Positions 1 through 13,430 of a stretch of 64,000 nucleotides of DNA are shown here, in pieces (the first letter of the stretch is position 1; each line of letters opens with the position of its first letter). The notes beneath the pieces were generated by a model. The model had not been told where the DNA came from, searched no databases, and was given only the letters and a program-made list of their open reading frames with translations. This DNA is from Hanleya hanleyi. Its lineage: Eukaryota > Mollusca > Polyplacophora > Lepidopleurida > Hanleyidae. The position numbers and the translations under genes are program-made. The DNA lies in NCBI GenBank assembly GCA_036873755.1, contig JAVTVY010036970.1, positions 94,067 to 158,066 of the forward strand, given 5' to 3'.

Positions 1-1690
1 TGATCAGTCCCACAGCACAGTGCTGATCAGTCTGACAGCACAGTACTGATCAGTCCCACAGCACAGTGCTGATCAGTCTTGCATCACAGTACCAATCAGT
101 GCCACAGTACAGTACTGATCAGTTCCACAGCACAGCACTGATCACTCCCACAGCACAGTACTGATCAGTCCCAAAGCACAGTATTGGTCAGTCCCACAAC
201 ACAGTACTGATCAATCCCACAGCACAGTACTGACCAGTCCAGCAGCACAGAACTGATCAGTCCCACAGCACAGACCAGTCTCACAGTACAGTACTGATCA
301 GTCCAACAGCACAGTACTGATCAGTTCGGCAGCACAGAACTGATCAGTTCCACAGCACAGTATCAGTCCCACATCACAATACTGCTCAGTTCCACAGTAC
401 AGTACTGATCAGTCCCATAGCACAGTACTGATCAGTCCCACAGCACAGTACTGATAAGTTCCACAGCACAGTCCTGATCAGTCCCATGGCACAGTACTAT
501 CAGTCCCACAACACAATACTAATCAGTTCCACAGTACAGTACTGATCAGTCCCACAGCACAGTACTGATAAGTTTCACAGCACAGTCCTGATCAGTCCCA
601 TGGCACAGTACTATCAGTCCCACAACACAATACTAATCAGTTCCACAGCACAGTACTGATCAGTCCCACAGCACAGTACTGATAAGTTTCACAGCACAGT
701 CCTGATCAGTCCCATGGCACAGTACTATCAGTCCCACAACACAATACTAATCAGTTCCACAGCACAGTCCTGATCAGTCCCATGGCACAGTACTATCAGT
801 CCCACAACACAATACTAATTAGTTCCACAGCACAGTACTGATCAGTCCGACAGCACAGTACTGATCAGTCCCATGGTACAGTACTCATCAGTCCCACAAC
901 ACAATACTAATCAGTTCCACAGCACAGTACTGATCAATCGCACTTAACATTATTGATCAGTCCGACAGCACAATACTGATCAGTCCCATGGTACAGTACT
1001 CATCAGTCCCACAACACAATACTAATCAGTTCCACAGCACAGTACTGATCAATCGCACTTAACATTACTGATCAGTCCGACAGCACAATACTGATCAGTC
1101 CCACAGCGCAGTACTGATCAGTCTCACAGTGCAGTACTGATCAGTCCCACAGTGCAGTACTGATCAGTCCCACAGTGCAGTACTGATCAGTCCCACAGCG
1201 CAGTACTGATCAGTCTCACAGTGCAGTACTGATCAGTCCCACAGTGCAGTACTGATCAGTCTCACAGCACAATACTGATCAGTCCCATGGTACAGTACTC
1301 ATCAGTCCCACAACACAATACTAATCAGTTCCACAGCACAGTACTGATCAATCGCACTTAACATTACTGATCAGTCCGACAGCACAATACTGATCAGTCC
1401 CACAGTGCAGTACTGATCAGTCCCACAGTGCAGTACTGATCAGTCCCACAGTGCAGTACTGATCAGTCTCACAGCACAGTACTGATCAGTCCCACAGTGC
1501 AGTACTGATCAGTCCCACAGTGCAGTACTGATCAGTCCCACAGTGCAGTACTGATCAGTCCCACAGTGCAGTACTGATCAGTCTCACAGCACAGTAAGCT
1601 TACTGATCAGTCCCACAGCACAGTACCGATCCGTCTCACAGCACAGTACTGACTGATCAGTCCCGCAGCACTGTACTGATCAGTCCCAGG
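1..1690. repeat. 23-bp satellite array with higher-order structure
   Basis: About 70 tandem copies of a 23-bp unit of the form actgatcagtcccacagcac(agt), cut at its left end by the window edge. Each unit holds the palindrome TGATCA. Variants are ordered rather than random. A five-unit block (cccatggcacagtactatcag, then cccacaacacaatactaatcag and so on) recurs near 480, 600 and 713. A second block marked by caatcgcacttaacatt recurs near 935, 1050 and 1345. A run of cagtgcagtactgatcag units follows. This points to block-wise unequal exchange. No coding potential is seen. Confidence 0.95.
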
Positions 1691-2680
1691 ATTGGCTTGT
1701 AAAGCAATTTACAGGTACATGTACAGCTTCAAAATTGACACGTGTGGACAAATGCAAACAAACAAGCTCAGTATTATTGAAGAAGGTGGGAAAATATCAA
1801 AGAATCTGTCGGGTTTGAGGATTGTAATATAAGGACAGCACATTTCCTCCATATACATGTAGTCCCAATAATTGGTGAGAAAACAGCAAACTGACATGGC
1901 AGGCCAGGGTGACGGTCCTGCCTGATTCTCTAGGCTAGGCCGGGTAATGACTGGGACAGGGTCTAGCCATGGTAGATGTAGCTGCCATAACATACATTTA
2001 TATACTCAGTCAGTTGTACTGTCAGGACTGTACACGACGTACATGTATATACATGTAGTATAGTAAACGTAAATGCCAGTCTGGGTCCTGAGCCCATAAA
2101 GCTGGGGAAATAAATGAGACCTATATTTTAGTGATTGATGGTGGGGTTAAAAAAAAGGGTGGAATGTTCTGGGTACATGTACGTATGTACGTTACATCAG
2201 TCTCTCATTTTTGTAAAATTTGTCAGAGCAGTTTAGTGAGTGAGTGAATAAAATTTAATGTCGCTTTCAACAATATTCCAGCTACATGTATATCGTGACG
2301 AACCAACTAAGCACCACCCAGTCATGAACATTGCATTCCTGCTACATCACCCAAGAAGAAATCTTTGAAGCAGCATGGAACCAGACACCCTCCATCCACC
2401 CTATATAACACTGAGGGCAGCACACAAGACACAGACAGGACCCTTTCATGGTGCAATAAAGACAAGTGATATTACAGTGCTAAGATATCACATTACATTG
2501 TATCAAGTTCCTGTTGCTTCTCAGCAAAATGCATTTCAAGCAGCAGGAACCCATGCCCACCGGACACCCACCAACCAGCAGTTGATCAGTCTTCTGGATT
2601 CTAGGTCACGTGAGTGATGCGAGAGTGATCACTCCCCTCAATATTACTCCTCATTGCATCCTTAGCACGACGATAAACGA
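1691..2680. other. Non-coding spacer with a gastropod-type interspersed repeat fragment
   Basis: No convincing exon is seen. Around 2226-2345 the sequence reads gtgagtgagtgaat, then a stretch like aatgtcgctttcaacaatat and a tail rich in tacatgtatatcgtgac. I associate this with a common dispersed repeat of abalone-like gastropods; that link is from memory. Short open frames here (for example 2375-2617) lack recognisable domains or codon bias. Confidence 0.5.
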
Positions 2681-3275
2681 TAAACCCTATCTGGCTTTGG
2701 TTTTTGGGACCTGTGCAGGCCTGAGGGAAGGGGGAAAATCACCCCCCCCCCCTCCACCACCCTAATTATTTTTCTTCCTCCTTGAGCTAGGGGGCTGAAA
2801 CTTATCACAGGATACTCTTGGGTCAAGCTCTACATGTACATGTATCAGACAATGTAAAAAAAATCCAAGATGGCCACCTTGTTGATGTCACCATGGTCAC
2901 AGTTACATCATTTTCAAAAACAGCATTTTTTTGTCAGATTTTCCGAATAATTAATTTATGCAATTTCTTCACAAAAACTGCATGATAAATTAGTAAGTAA
3001 TAATGTGATGTGAAATAAAATAGTTTTTGCCCACTTTTCATCGTGAAAAAGCAGAAATTTTGAAGAAATGTGACAAAAACATCACTTTTCTGGTACGGTA
3101 ACTCACGTGGCCGCCATCTTGAATTTACCCATGATCCCCTGCTCTAGGGATTATGCAAGTAGGCTCAAAATGACCCCAATATGATAAGCTATAAAGTCGC
3201 GCAGTTTCAGATCTGCATATTTGTCGTTTCAGAGATAGCGCAAAAAGTTTGATGGAGGGGGGGCAAAACGTAACG
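2681..3275 (+). mobile_element. Interspersed DNA element, degenerate copy 1 of the 36-kb family
   Basis: It is collinear with 36021-36568 along its length: the same start (ctatctgg, gggacctg), a poly-C tract, the aatccaagatggccac block, an aaataaaatagttttgccc block and an end near gatagcgcaaaaagtttg. The TTAA ends seen at the 36-kb copy have decayed here. No transposase is present, so it is non-autonomous. Confidence 0.75.
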
Positions 3276-5065
3276 GAATTGTAGAGTAATGATACATTTA
3301 TCAGTGACAAGCGGAGTGATCACAGTCATTTTTCCAGGAATCTTTTGTCGCACTCTTGATATCAAATTAAGAAGAGTGATAGGGAGAGGGAGTGATCACT
3401 CCCCTCAAAATGCAGGACTTGCAGTTTCAGTTTCTAGGAGAGTGATCAAAAGCTCCCGTGGAGAAAACTTAGGAAAGTGATGGAAAGCGGAGAGATGTAC
3501 AGGTACATGTATACAATATTATATCCACACTACATGTATGCTTCAACATTTAAAGCTTTCAATACATTGTGACAAACATCTTTAAATGTTAAAACCATCT
3601 TGAGGAATACTGATCGATACAGTCGAGTTTTGGCATATTGTCACAGGTTGTCAATAACTGAGTCAGACTGTCAACCAATTACATGTATCCAGGAAGTTTT
3701 CTGTGAAACTGAGGTTGAAGAAATGCTAGCAATTAAAGAAAGCAATACACTCGTCTCTCATTATACATGTAACCTTGAGTTCCAGCATACATGTAGCATG
3801 GCCATTATATTGTATATTTCTCTATATGTGTATACATATATTTTGATCAATGTTAACTATGAAGACATATAGTGAGACTCACCTAACCTCCTCAACTTCA
3901 GCATTATAATGAGAGACAAGTGTACCGTACTGTAGTGCATGACAGATACAAATGTACAAGTCTCTATCTTTTACTCAATCTCAGTCAACTCAAACATAAC
4001 ATCATCTGACACCACAGTAACCCTACATGTATCCCATTGCGAATTTCAAACTACACCTGTTAGCCAATCAGGTGGTTACATGTACATGTAGCTGTCCGAA
4101 ATAACTTTAAAAAGATGCCCCTTGGAACTTCAAACAAGACCATGTGAAGTCGTGGACCAAAATTGCCGAATTGTTTGTCGCCATTGGCTTATTATTACAT
4201 GTACAGGAAATCTCGTAGAATATCGGCAAAACTTTCGCACGAATATTTCAAAGCCTCACATCTCGATTGTATTTCCCTGATATACATGTACCATCTTGGT
4301 TTACCTAGATTGTCTTCTACTCAGAAAAATTTATAATCATGTATTTACAGGTACATGTACACATGTATTTGCCGAACACAACCTTGTTTTGTGCCTTATA
4401 CATATCACATCTTCCATATCTAGTTTGACCAACAGTTGAAATTGTGCAAGCATGCAATCCAGCTGTGTGACCAATTTTTACTGTTCATTTTTTCAATGGT
4501 CGCCATAGTAACAATGAAGTTTCACCACATGACAAGAGGACATGCTGTCTCATACCAACAGATGCAGAGCCTACAATTCCAGGACTGAACTCAATAATTT
4601 AGAATTAGACTAAAGTTACCAACTTTGTACATGTACATGACCTAACAAACAATTCCAGATCCGTGAAATCTAGAAATAAACCCAGTGCATTTCCAGTATA
4701 AACCGATCTAAACGATCAAATCAACATATCTATGTATCTGGAGATTTATAGATCATTGTATATACATGTACATGTACCCTGCACGGTTCTCTTCAGTAGC
4801 AAAGTACATGCATGGGTTTTGCCTGTCTGCTTGCACATTTGAGCTACTTACATGTATACATGTACTCAAATCAGTGCAACAGAAATATACTTCTCAGTTT
4901 GGTGAGTGAGTTAAAGATGTAATCATCCTCAAATCTAAGCTAATAATAATAATACTAATACTTTATTTAACGAGGAAGGGCATTTGGCTGAAGTCAATGT
5001 CTCTCAAACTCCGTGAAAGTAACATATATTCCTACGAAGTAGGCTACCATCTGCAAATTGTTTGG
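3276..5065. other. Non-coding spacer rich in ACATGTA words
   Basis: I see no gene. The 17-base word agtgatcactcccctca occurs at 2624 and again at 3391, on either side of the 2681-3275 element, so that element may sit inside another, older repeat. TACATGTA/ACATGTAC words are frequent. Frames such as 3600-3872 show no family signature. Confidence 0.5.
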
Positions 5066-5068
5066 TAA

Positions 5069-5111
5069 TGAGTGAGTGAGTGAGTCAGTCAGTCCATCAG
5101 TCAGTCAGTCC
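5069..5111 (+). repeat. (GTGA)n(GTCA)n microsatellite
   Basis: A tetranucleotide run of gagt units passes into cagt units (gtgagtgagtgagtcagtca...). Such tracts are common in molluscan genomes. Confidence 0.85.
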
Positions 5112-5310
5112 AACCGTTGACATTAGAACCTTGATTTTTGGCATGAACGTGCATCAGGGCATTGTTACCAGCAAGTTCTGAGCTGACCGAATTCTGATGA
5201 AAATTTGAATTATAATCATTTTTTTATTATTTATTGATGGCTCAGCGAGTGCACTGTCATGCCCATCGGGAACCCTTGGCTGTATGTTTCACTGTGACTT
5301 TTGAAGGTTC

Positions 5311-5562
5311 CCTGATACGGCATATCACGTTGGACACACCGGTTCTCGTAAAATCACCTAAGTTAAGCGACTTTGAGCTCTGTCAAGATTTGGATGGGTG
5401 ACCTCGTGCTGTACTGCTGGGCTGATAAGTGTCCAGGGTAATAGGAACTGAGGGCGGTAATAGCTGCTACGCTAATGACTCACCAGCGATGACATCTGGG
5501 AAAGTTAATAGTACCCACTGTCAATTAGAGACTGCTATATAAATTCTCTCACAGTAGCACAT
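5311..5562 (+). mobile_element. 5S-rRNA-headed SINE
   Basis: The head (about 5311-5404) resembles 5S rRNA: ggcatatcacgttg, caccggttctcgt, an A-box-like agttaagcgactttgagc and a C-box-like ggatgggtgacc, in the 5S order. From 5418 to 5562 follows a body (gctgggctga, gtgtccagggtaata, gctacgct, actgctatataaat, ctcacagtag) that recurs at 18001-18153 behind a different, tRNA-like head. A 5S internal promoter with a SINE body defines a SINE3-type element. It has no coding capacity and would depend on a LINE for movement. Confidence 0.8.
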
Positions 5563-5822
5563 AGGGCCCCCAAGTCATCTGTCGAGTACACACTTAAATC
5601 AGATCAAATCCTACTTCGTAGGTCCTGTGACGTTAGTCACATTGTTATGTGTGTTATAAATGACAGGTACAAAATGAAATACAATTTGACCAAAATTAAA
5701 CTACATGTAAACCCGTTTCTAACATTCTCGAGAAAAAAGAAGGAATTGGTCTTCAAAAATACAAACAGCATGGCATGCCGTTTATTTTTCCACAGCCGTG
5801 TCAACAAGCGCATACACTTGTG

Positions 5823-7726
5823 CAGGGTTTCATAGAAGTCCAAATTTTTGCCACCGGATACTGAAAATTCAATATTTTTTTCACCTGAATTGAGTATTTT
5901 TACTTTTTTGTCGCCGGCCAACAGACTTCTATTGAGTTTATTTCTAATTTTGCAACCGCCGTAAGTAATGTATATAACAAATTTTCATACGACCATCAGT
6001 GGAGCCTGTCAATACTGCTATATATTTGAATTGTGAAAATAAAGAAACAAACAGATAATTTAACATCTTCAGTTTTATGTTCTTAATTTACCAGGGTCTA
6101 AGATACCATCTATTTTTCAGCACATTTATGTCACATTGTGGATGTCAACAAGACAAGATTACACAAGGCAATTCAAATTAATTTTTAAAATTACAAACTT
6201 GGTAATTTTGAATGAAATCGAGGTATCAGTTCCTGGCTTGCAAATGATGTCCAATTCAAGTATGCAAGTTTTGAAACGTTTCAGCTACGCTAATTAAAAA
6301 ACACTTGGATCTGGACCAGACTTCCCTTTCAAAATCTTACATTATAAATTTGACGTGAAATTTGGCAAATATTCAGACTAAAATTAAAAGTCCAGTACAA
6401 CTTCAGACTGAAGACCAGCAATTGTTATAACTGCAGCTAGTCCTTGGTGACCATAAACTCATAAAAATGAAATGAATTAGAGAATTCTGTTTGAAAAGGC
6501 GCACAATTTTGTAAACTATTGCGCATAGGCAGCTGGCTCACTTTCGATAGGATCATGCGAACTCCAGATAGATACATAAGTTTACCATGTTTGGTTATTG
6601 AAGGCTGCAAATAAGTGCCAACAGTTTGACTTGACCACCCTTATTGAAAGAATGCATTTGCCCATAACGTTTGACCTAAATCCTGTAAATGCAGTACACC
6701 AGACGTTTGTTGATGGGGCAGGCATTTGAAATGTTTCTGTGCTGCCCTAATGTGGGACACTTGTTTCAGGATAATAGACAGATCAGTTAAATTCAATGCC
6801 AGAAAATAGATGCCTAGTCTAGTAATTTCAAAAATCAACTTCAGTTGTTTTGGTTTGTTTGCACCATGGAGGTAAAAATTGGATCCGATTTTACCTCCAT
6901 GTTTGCACCATCTCGTTAAATTTAAAAAAAGTTTTGACAGTATAAAAAAAATTCAACTCTTCTTTATGTATCTTCAAATCAAAGAATGATCTAGCTAGGT
7001 TTATATTGTGGCTAAATCAGTTCGCTGTCTTTGAATTATCCATTCAAACTTTATTAACTACGGTACAATCAAACTTTGGTTTCAGTTTCAACATCGTACA
7101 ATGCGTACATGCCAGTTTCTTTACAACAACAACACGACAAGATCGTTCAACTTTGAGTGAAAACAAATGCCCTATGCGAAGATTACATCGTCTCCTTTAT
7201 CATAAATACTATTCAGCGATGGTCAGATATTTACCTGTCCATTCCAAGGAGAGTTAGACATCTTTGGGGGCTCATCATTCCCACATGTCAAACTTTCCCT
7301 GCAATTTTTTTTTTCCGCCACACAACGCAATTCGGAAACCTCCACATACATTTAGTATGAATACAGGCTTTAGGGTTACCGATGGCATGACCCCGATAAC
7401 AGTTCGGGAAACGGACAGAAATAATTAGCGCTCGGCAAAACGAAGTTTAACCTAGCGGTACCGAAGTTCACGGAAATGACCGAAGATGCCGACCTATTTA
7501 TTCGGTTTATTCTGGTATCCCCCATTTCCCTTTGCCCGCGATATATTTCGATTATAAATTACGAAATTACGAAGTATTGGCCTCTGGAGACTTCAGTTTT
7601 CTTCCAAAATTTCAGTTTTTCCCTTCTAAAACACTCAGACTTCAGTTTTTTGGTGGCAAAATTGAGTTTTTACGGGAGTTTTGACACCGAATACCGGTGT
7701 CAAAACACGACGTGTATGAAACCCTG
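5823..7726. mobile_element. hAT-like non-autonomous DNA transposon A
   Basis: Termini are inverted: CAGGGTTTCATA at the left, TATGAAACCCTG at the right. They are flanked by a 5-bp direct repeat TTGTG (5818-5822 and 7727-7731). Subterminal regions are also complementary in theme (ttttgccacc, aaaactgaa, aattgagttttt). The terminal CAGGG and short target duplication resemble hAT elements of the 5-6 bp TSD kind. No transposase frame is seen in the 1.9 kb. It is related in ends and content to the nested element at 14980-16796. Confidence 0.75.
6864..6913. repeat. Small hairpin with flanking direct repeat
   Basis: A perfect 13-bp stem (catggaggtaaaa / ttttacctccatg) encloses a loop containing ggatcc. 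The hairpin is flanked by direct copies of gtttgcaccat. It lies inside element A. It could be a tiny insertion or part of the element's internal structure. Confidence 0.6.
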
Positions 7727-10700
7727 TTGTGGTGCATTCTACCAACATATTCTATGCGAATTTACCAAACCTTAGGCATGTGACATGACGTTATCCCATG
7801 GCTGCAGCTGTTCAGCATTCAGATTCGTGAGCATCACTACGTCACTCAAACGTCGCCCGTGACTACCATTCAACCAAGGAGTGAAAAGGGCCAAGTACAT
7901 ATATATTGCACGCAAAGTGTTGCCGATTGAAGTTATCTTACATGACGGGTCTGCCTCTTCACTGTTTATCCATTTTCAGATATTTCTGTTGAACATTTTT
8001 CCAACGCCAAGTACATGTAACAACTCGAAGAGAAAGTCTTAAAGTGCAACAGAGATACGTGAAAACAGCTAAACATGTGAAGTGTCTCATTCCTGAGTCC
8101 GTTTTCATGCATTTCCACAGTATGTAGAGAATGCACTTTCTATCCATGAGCGTCGTTGGTAAATACACATTATTTGTATATTCTTATAATGGGTGAATAT
8201 AGCACAAAGAGGGAGTACACTTCGTTGTGTATATTCATAAGCTTATAAACAATATAATTTATACATTCAGATGAATAAATTAACAAAACCGCAGGTGGAC
8301 ATTTGATTTTATCCACACTTTATATTCACAGTGTACTGAGTATACCAGGCTCATTACCCAAACCACATACTAACTTGTACATGTGTAATCCACCTACAGT
8401 ACAGACTGTGAAGTCAGATAACATAAACAGTATGCTATCATATATCACTGTAACACTATCACCACTGTCTGGCTTGCTTAGAGTTAGACACTGAGAGCCC
8501 TGTTGTTGTTGTTAATTATAAATGTCTGCCAGGCAGTGTCAGATCAATGATAACATAAAGACAGAAATGACCTATTCACAACTTAGAACTGTCAGAGGTG
8601 AGGTGTCTTAAGCCCAAAACACACATTTACAAAACCCATCAATAAGACGTCCCTTTGGACAGGAAAGTTAGGGGTACAAGACAGGAGTGCTCAGTGGATT
8701 TCATAAATTTCATTTCAGGTCAAGTTTAAGCTTGCAGATGTGCAGATTCTGACACCATGTGCAGGAGTTCTGATACATTGTACAAATTATACATCAATCA
8801 TCTCAAACATGAAACACCTTAAATACATGTACATGTGAACATCCTGTAAACATCTGAAGATTGCCAAGAACCAAGGCACTTTATACAAACTATTTATTTT
8901 ATTTTTTTTTTATGTCTCTGTAATACACTCGGAATCTACAACATTAGGCTAATGAAACTTAATTGTTCATTTATCATCATCTACTGGCCAGGAAAGTGGG
9001 GTGAATGGGCGGACTTTATTTTTATATATTATTTTTAACCAAGTATAAGGTTTACAAAATATATTGCATCAAACAAGCTCATATATAGTTTTGTTAATAA
9101 GATTTGAAAAATGTATGGTACTGGTACTAAGGTAGGTAGCCTTGAGGACCCGAACTGGCTTCCATGAATCCATGCTTGTCAGCAGTCAGAATAAAAATGT
9201 GTTTTAGACATTGCAGAATTTTTTTTGTTGAAATGTGCGGGCAGGTGAGAAAATTTGGGACAGGCGGTGATGATAAATGAACCATGTGATTTAATGAGCC
9301 TTACATGTATACATAATGACTAATGTTTCAACCACAGTCCTGTCAGACAGTTATTCGTTGGTCGAAGTGTACATGTAAGTGCCAGGCTGTCAACCAGAGT
9401 TGAAGTACATATTCAAAATGGGCTCAAAAAGGGTGACTGTCTAGTCAAATGGATGGTATTTGATGCACGGTACATTAATTTGAAACCCTGATTGAACATA
9501 CATGTACATTGGCATTTTACAGCTTTAGAAATATTTAGGAGTCGCAATTCGGCAAATATAGTGAACCGTAAATCTCAAATAAGGAATTTTAAGGAACGTT
9601 CAGAATATTACCGATGGACGGTCTGTTTCGCTTCATCTTGACTAAATAACTCGTCTAAATTCTTATAGATGTCACGGTATGTATTCCTGATTACTTGTTC
9701 ATGTAGGATAACAAATAATGAAAATTTATTAAACATTCCACGTAAATCGATAAAAATCATGTTGTTTAGGTGTGGATTTGCCCACCGAAAGCAGCCGCTA
9801 TTATGACTTTGTCAAATTCGACCATGGCGCATATATGCATATTCAACGATATTTTATGTTAATGAGCAGTTTGTCCAATCAGAAAGTCGAGTTATGTCAG
9901 GTGATCAGAATTTTCGCGGGTTGAATGGAAAAGATTAAAAGCATTTTATCCAATATTCCTACACGTGACTCGAATAGTTGTTGCCATTCAATTTGATATC
10001 TCGCACGTGGAGGGTGACTTCCTGGATTCTGTTGAAAAAGGTTGTAAACAAGATGCGTTTTTATGCGTTTCAACTAACTTTTCTGAATAAATGGCGCTCC
10101 GTTTTACATTTGTGGACGATCTTCACATGTTTTTAGTTTTAATAATAAACACAGAACTCACATGAAATAGTTAATGAAATAATACATTTTAGTTGGAGTG
10201 AGCCGTGACTGGTTTGATTTTTCCACAAGTGGCTTCAAATGGTTAGAAAGACGATCAAACGTCCAATGGTTTCTCAGAGCGTATATGTCTGGAGTTGACA
10301 CTGGGAACATGACAGTCTAGCAACGTGTATATACACAGAGACAGTACAAGGTTTAATAGGTCTTGCATTCACTCATCTTTTCTAATGCTTTGATTCATTT
10401 GGTTAATTTACACTGAATCTGACATACATGTAGATCTGGACAACAATCACCACAAAGTTTTACAGCTTGGTACATGTACAATGTACATGTAGCCCAAAAG
10501 TCTGTCTATACATTTGGAAAAAAAGTGGCACACAGAAATTTTTATCAATTTTCGGATAGGTGTTGTATTTTGCTGTCAAAGTCTGGAATGAACCTCAAAA
10601 TTTCAGCACAATTTCAAGATCAGAGAAATCCAAATATTGGCATTCAGAATAGACTTGGTACAGGTCGGAATTAGTAAGCTTACATACAAAATTCTGGTGA

Positions 10701-11057
10701 AATGCTGAGAAAGGAAATCCTTGCCAGACTGGGATCTCCATCTCTCTAACAACTTAGTTGTAAAGTGCTGGAGCGGAAAATGACAACATTAAGCTTATAT
10801 GGTGTACCAGACTGATGATTAAGTTACCAGGTACTAACATTGGCATTTGACATGTAATATGAACCTAAAAACTGAGTTTTCTGCATGGGTTCCTCTCAAT
10901 GAGGATATACAAGTTCAGTTATCCCCAGGCAATGAACATGATAAACCAACGCCAAAGTTCAGGGTCATGTTCTACCTGTGATAACAAGAGCACATGAGCC
11001 TTCAAAAATACCCCTGCAGAGTAATTTGTTCAGATACCTGTATTTGGTCAATTCCAT
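7727..11057. other. Non-coding stretch, no gene recognised
   Basis: AT-rich sequence with scattered ACATGTA words and homopolymer runs (for example near 8900 and 9220). No frame longer than about 70 codons has a domain signature, and I see no exon with convincing splice sites. It probably consists of intergenic DNA and decayed repeats. Confidence 0.5.
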
Positions 11058-13430
11058 GTCACTCACGTTACGCTTAAATCTTTTTCATATATAATTGCTT
11101 GTCAATCTTCAAGTCAGCCCTGGCCACAATGTACACCAACAAATAAATATTGTTCAAATTTGTATGAAGGCCTGTATCCAAGTCAAGCTTTAGCACTCGT
11201 CACTCACGTTACATGAAAAAGGACATGAAAATTTTAGTACCAACTTTAGTCTTGAAATTAGCTCTGGCTTTAATTTTCAATAAACGAAAAACCATTTCCA
11301 TAATTGGGCAGCCACCCTATCTAAGCAGCAGTAACATTATCAAGTCAATATTATAGGTGTATTCACTGGCATTAGCACCACATGACAAGAAACCTGCGTC
11401 ACTCACGTTACTGTTCAATTCACTGGACCTCAATAAGAAGATTTCTTGTTTTATGTTCAGAAATAACATTCCAAACAACAAAACAAAGTGATTGTTTTCA
11501 GTTTCACAATATGACGGGGGGATTTGAAGCCCCATTGATCATGTTGAAATTCATGTCCAGTGATATGCAACTTCCATCACAGGTAAATTATGTCATGTAG
11601 TGATACATTCCGTCTTGTAACATTGCCAAAACAGCTGGTAAATAGTGCATATGTTTGGATTATGGAATATATATACGGTACACAAGTTATCAAGCTATAG
11701 GAGAACTGAGACTCATGTAATGATCAAAGTTTCTTTAATACATGTAAATAGGGGTTTTTATTCCCACATTTAGACATCCCTTCCACAGCATTCTTTCAAA
11801 TATATTCAGTACTTCCTCAAAATGTTGCCAACATTTGAACAATATGATTGATTTGTAACACTGAATTAGATTCTTTTTGAGTGGGAACACAAGTGAGAAT
11901 GCATTTAACATCTGTTGCTTAATGCAAACTCTTTGAATCCAAGATTGTTACAATTGAGTAATGTAGCTCTGTCTATTCAACACAATTCTGAAAATGTGAA
12001 ATATCCACAGCTGTTTGCAGGGATTGGGTTGCTCAACTTCCTGATAATTTTTTTCCTGGTGTAGTAAACAGTGTGTCTTGGATTTGACCACCTTCTGCAT
12101 GTACCGTAACCCGAACATGGTTTTGCGTTAAGCAGTTCGGAACTAACCCTAAGTTTGATTCCTCATGTTTGACAGTACAGTACAGTGTATTTGCTGCTCT
12201 AATATTTCTTGGAAAAGTACTGAAAAGTGTGCCTACTGCTACTACAACTGATACTTCCTGTATTCACCTAAGGGAATCCTAACACAGCTTTCGTGTATAG
12301 TGGTCCGGAACTAACACCAAGTTCGTTTCCCCGTATTTGTAGCCCTTATACTACTTCTAAGGAGATGCTGAAAGTATGCCTATAGTGTTTACTAAAATTT
12401 GACTGTTGATGATACTCCTAGTATTCACATGGCTATCTCCGTGCAAACAGCGATTCCAGTATCAGATGTAGTTTTTCTCTTGGTATCTGTTGATGTACCA
12501 ACTTCAAGTGCCCCTCCCAATAACTTGATTCCTTATTTGTGCGATACATTGTATTTCTAGTTCATTGGTCATAAAAGAACTGTTTGACTTGATATACACA
12601 TGCTTTCTCATGTTTCTGCATTAAACTCTTTGCCCCATGGGGGCTTACTACCATTGCCCCATGCCATGGTGACGCCATTTGACGCCCCTTCCTAGTCCAT
12701 GATGACGCCATTTGACGCCTTATGTAATAAATTAATTAATTAACCTCATTAAATAATATTTTATTTCAGAAAATATTAAACATGCTAAATTATTGATCAC
12801 TGTAAAAGTAATAAAAAAGTTAATAAACGTTTGACCCCAGCCTTCCAATAGATTTGTACCTGTCAATTTACAGGTGATCACCAAAAAGGTCTATGGGGCA
12901 GCCTAGAAAAGCCTGTATGGTTTAGAACAGGGCGTCAAATGGCGTCAACATGGGGCAAAGAGTTAAAAGATATTATTTTGAACCACTCTTGGACATAGCA
13001 TCAAAAAATCCCTTCCGGACATCATGGATTTTATTAACCTTATACATGTGCACTCATAGGAGGTCTTAAATCATTCTGGATTCATCCAGTTCCATCAAGT
13101 TGTTTGTACCAAGAAGGTAGTGCTTCGATCTGCAAAGCCTCCAAGAGAGAACAAAATGTTTTACAACACTATTATTGCACCAATTACAATTGATGACACC
13201 AGTGACTTCTGCCATCTCCTGTCACTCACGTTACATATTGTCACCCACGTTACATCGTCACTCACGTTACCAACTTCAGTGAGCTGACTAGCATTAACTA
13301 TTACATGTATGATCAGAATTCTATATATGTTCTAAATACCTGAAAGATGCTGTGATGAAAGCAGCTAAATTGAATTAAATACTGTTGAAGAGGTAGTCAA
13401 AAGAAATGCATATTTTGTCACTCACGTTAC
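11058..13430 (+). repeat. Dispersed GTCACTCACGTTAC motif cluster
   Basis: The 14-mer gtcactcacgttac occurs, always on the + strand, at 11058, 11199, 11398, 13221, 13257 and 13417, with a one-base variant (gtcacccacgttac) at 13240. Flanking sequence differs between copies, so this is not a simple tandem array. The cluster is interrupted by the TTAA MITE at 12621-12966. The rest of the interval holds no recognisable gene. Confidence 0.7.
12621..12966. mobile_element. TTAA-flanked MITE with 15-bp perfect TIRs
   Basis: TTAA (12621-12624 and 12963-12966) flanks 338 bp whose ends are perfect inverted repeats ACTCTTTGCCCCATG / CATGGGGCAAAGAGT. Subterminal blocks are also inverted (tgacgccatttgacgcc against gggcgtcaaatggcgtca). 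TTAA duplication is typical of piggyBac and Kolobok elements. The ends do not decide between them. No coding capacity. Confidence 0.85.

Noticed and set aside
5311..5404. 5S rRNA gene
   Set aside because: Similarity is partial and continues into a SINE body; the 3' part of 5S is replaced.
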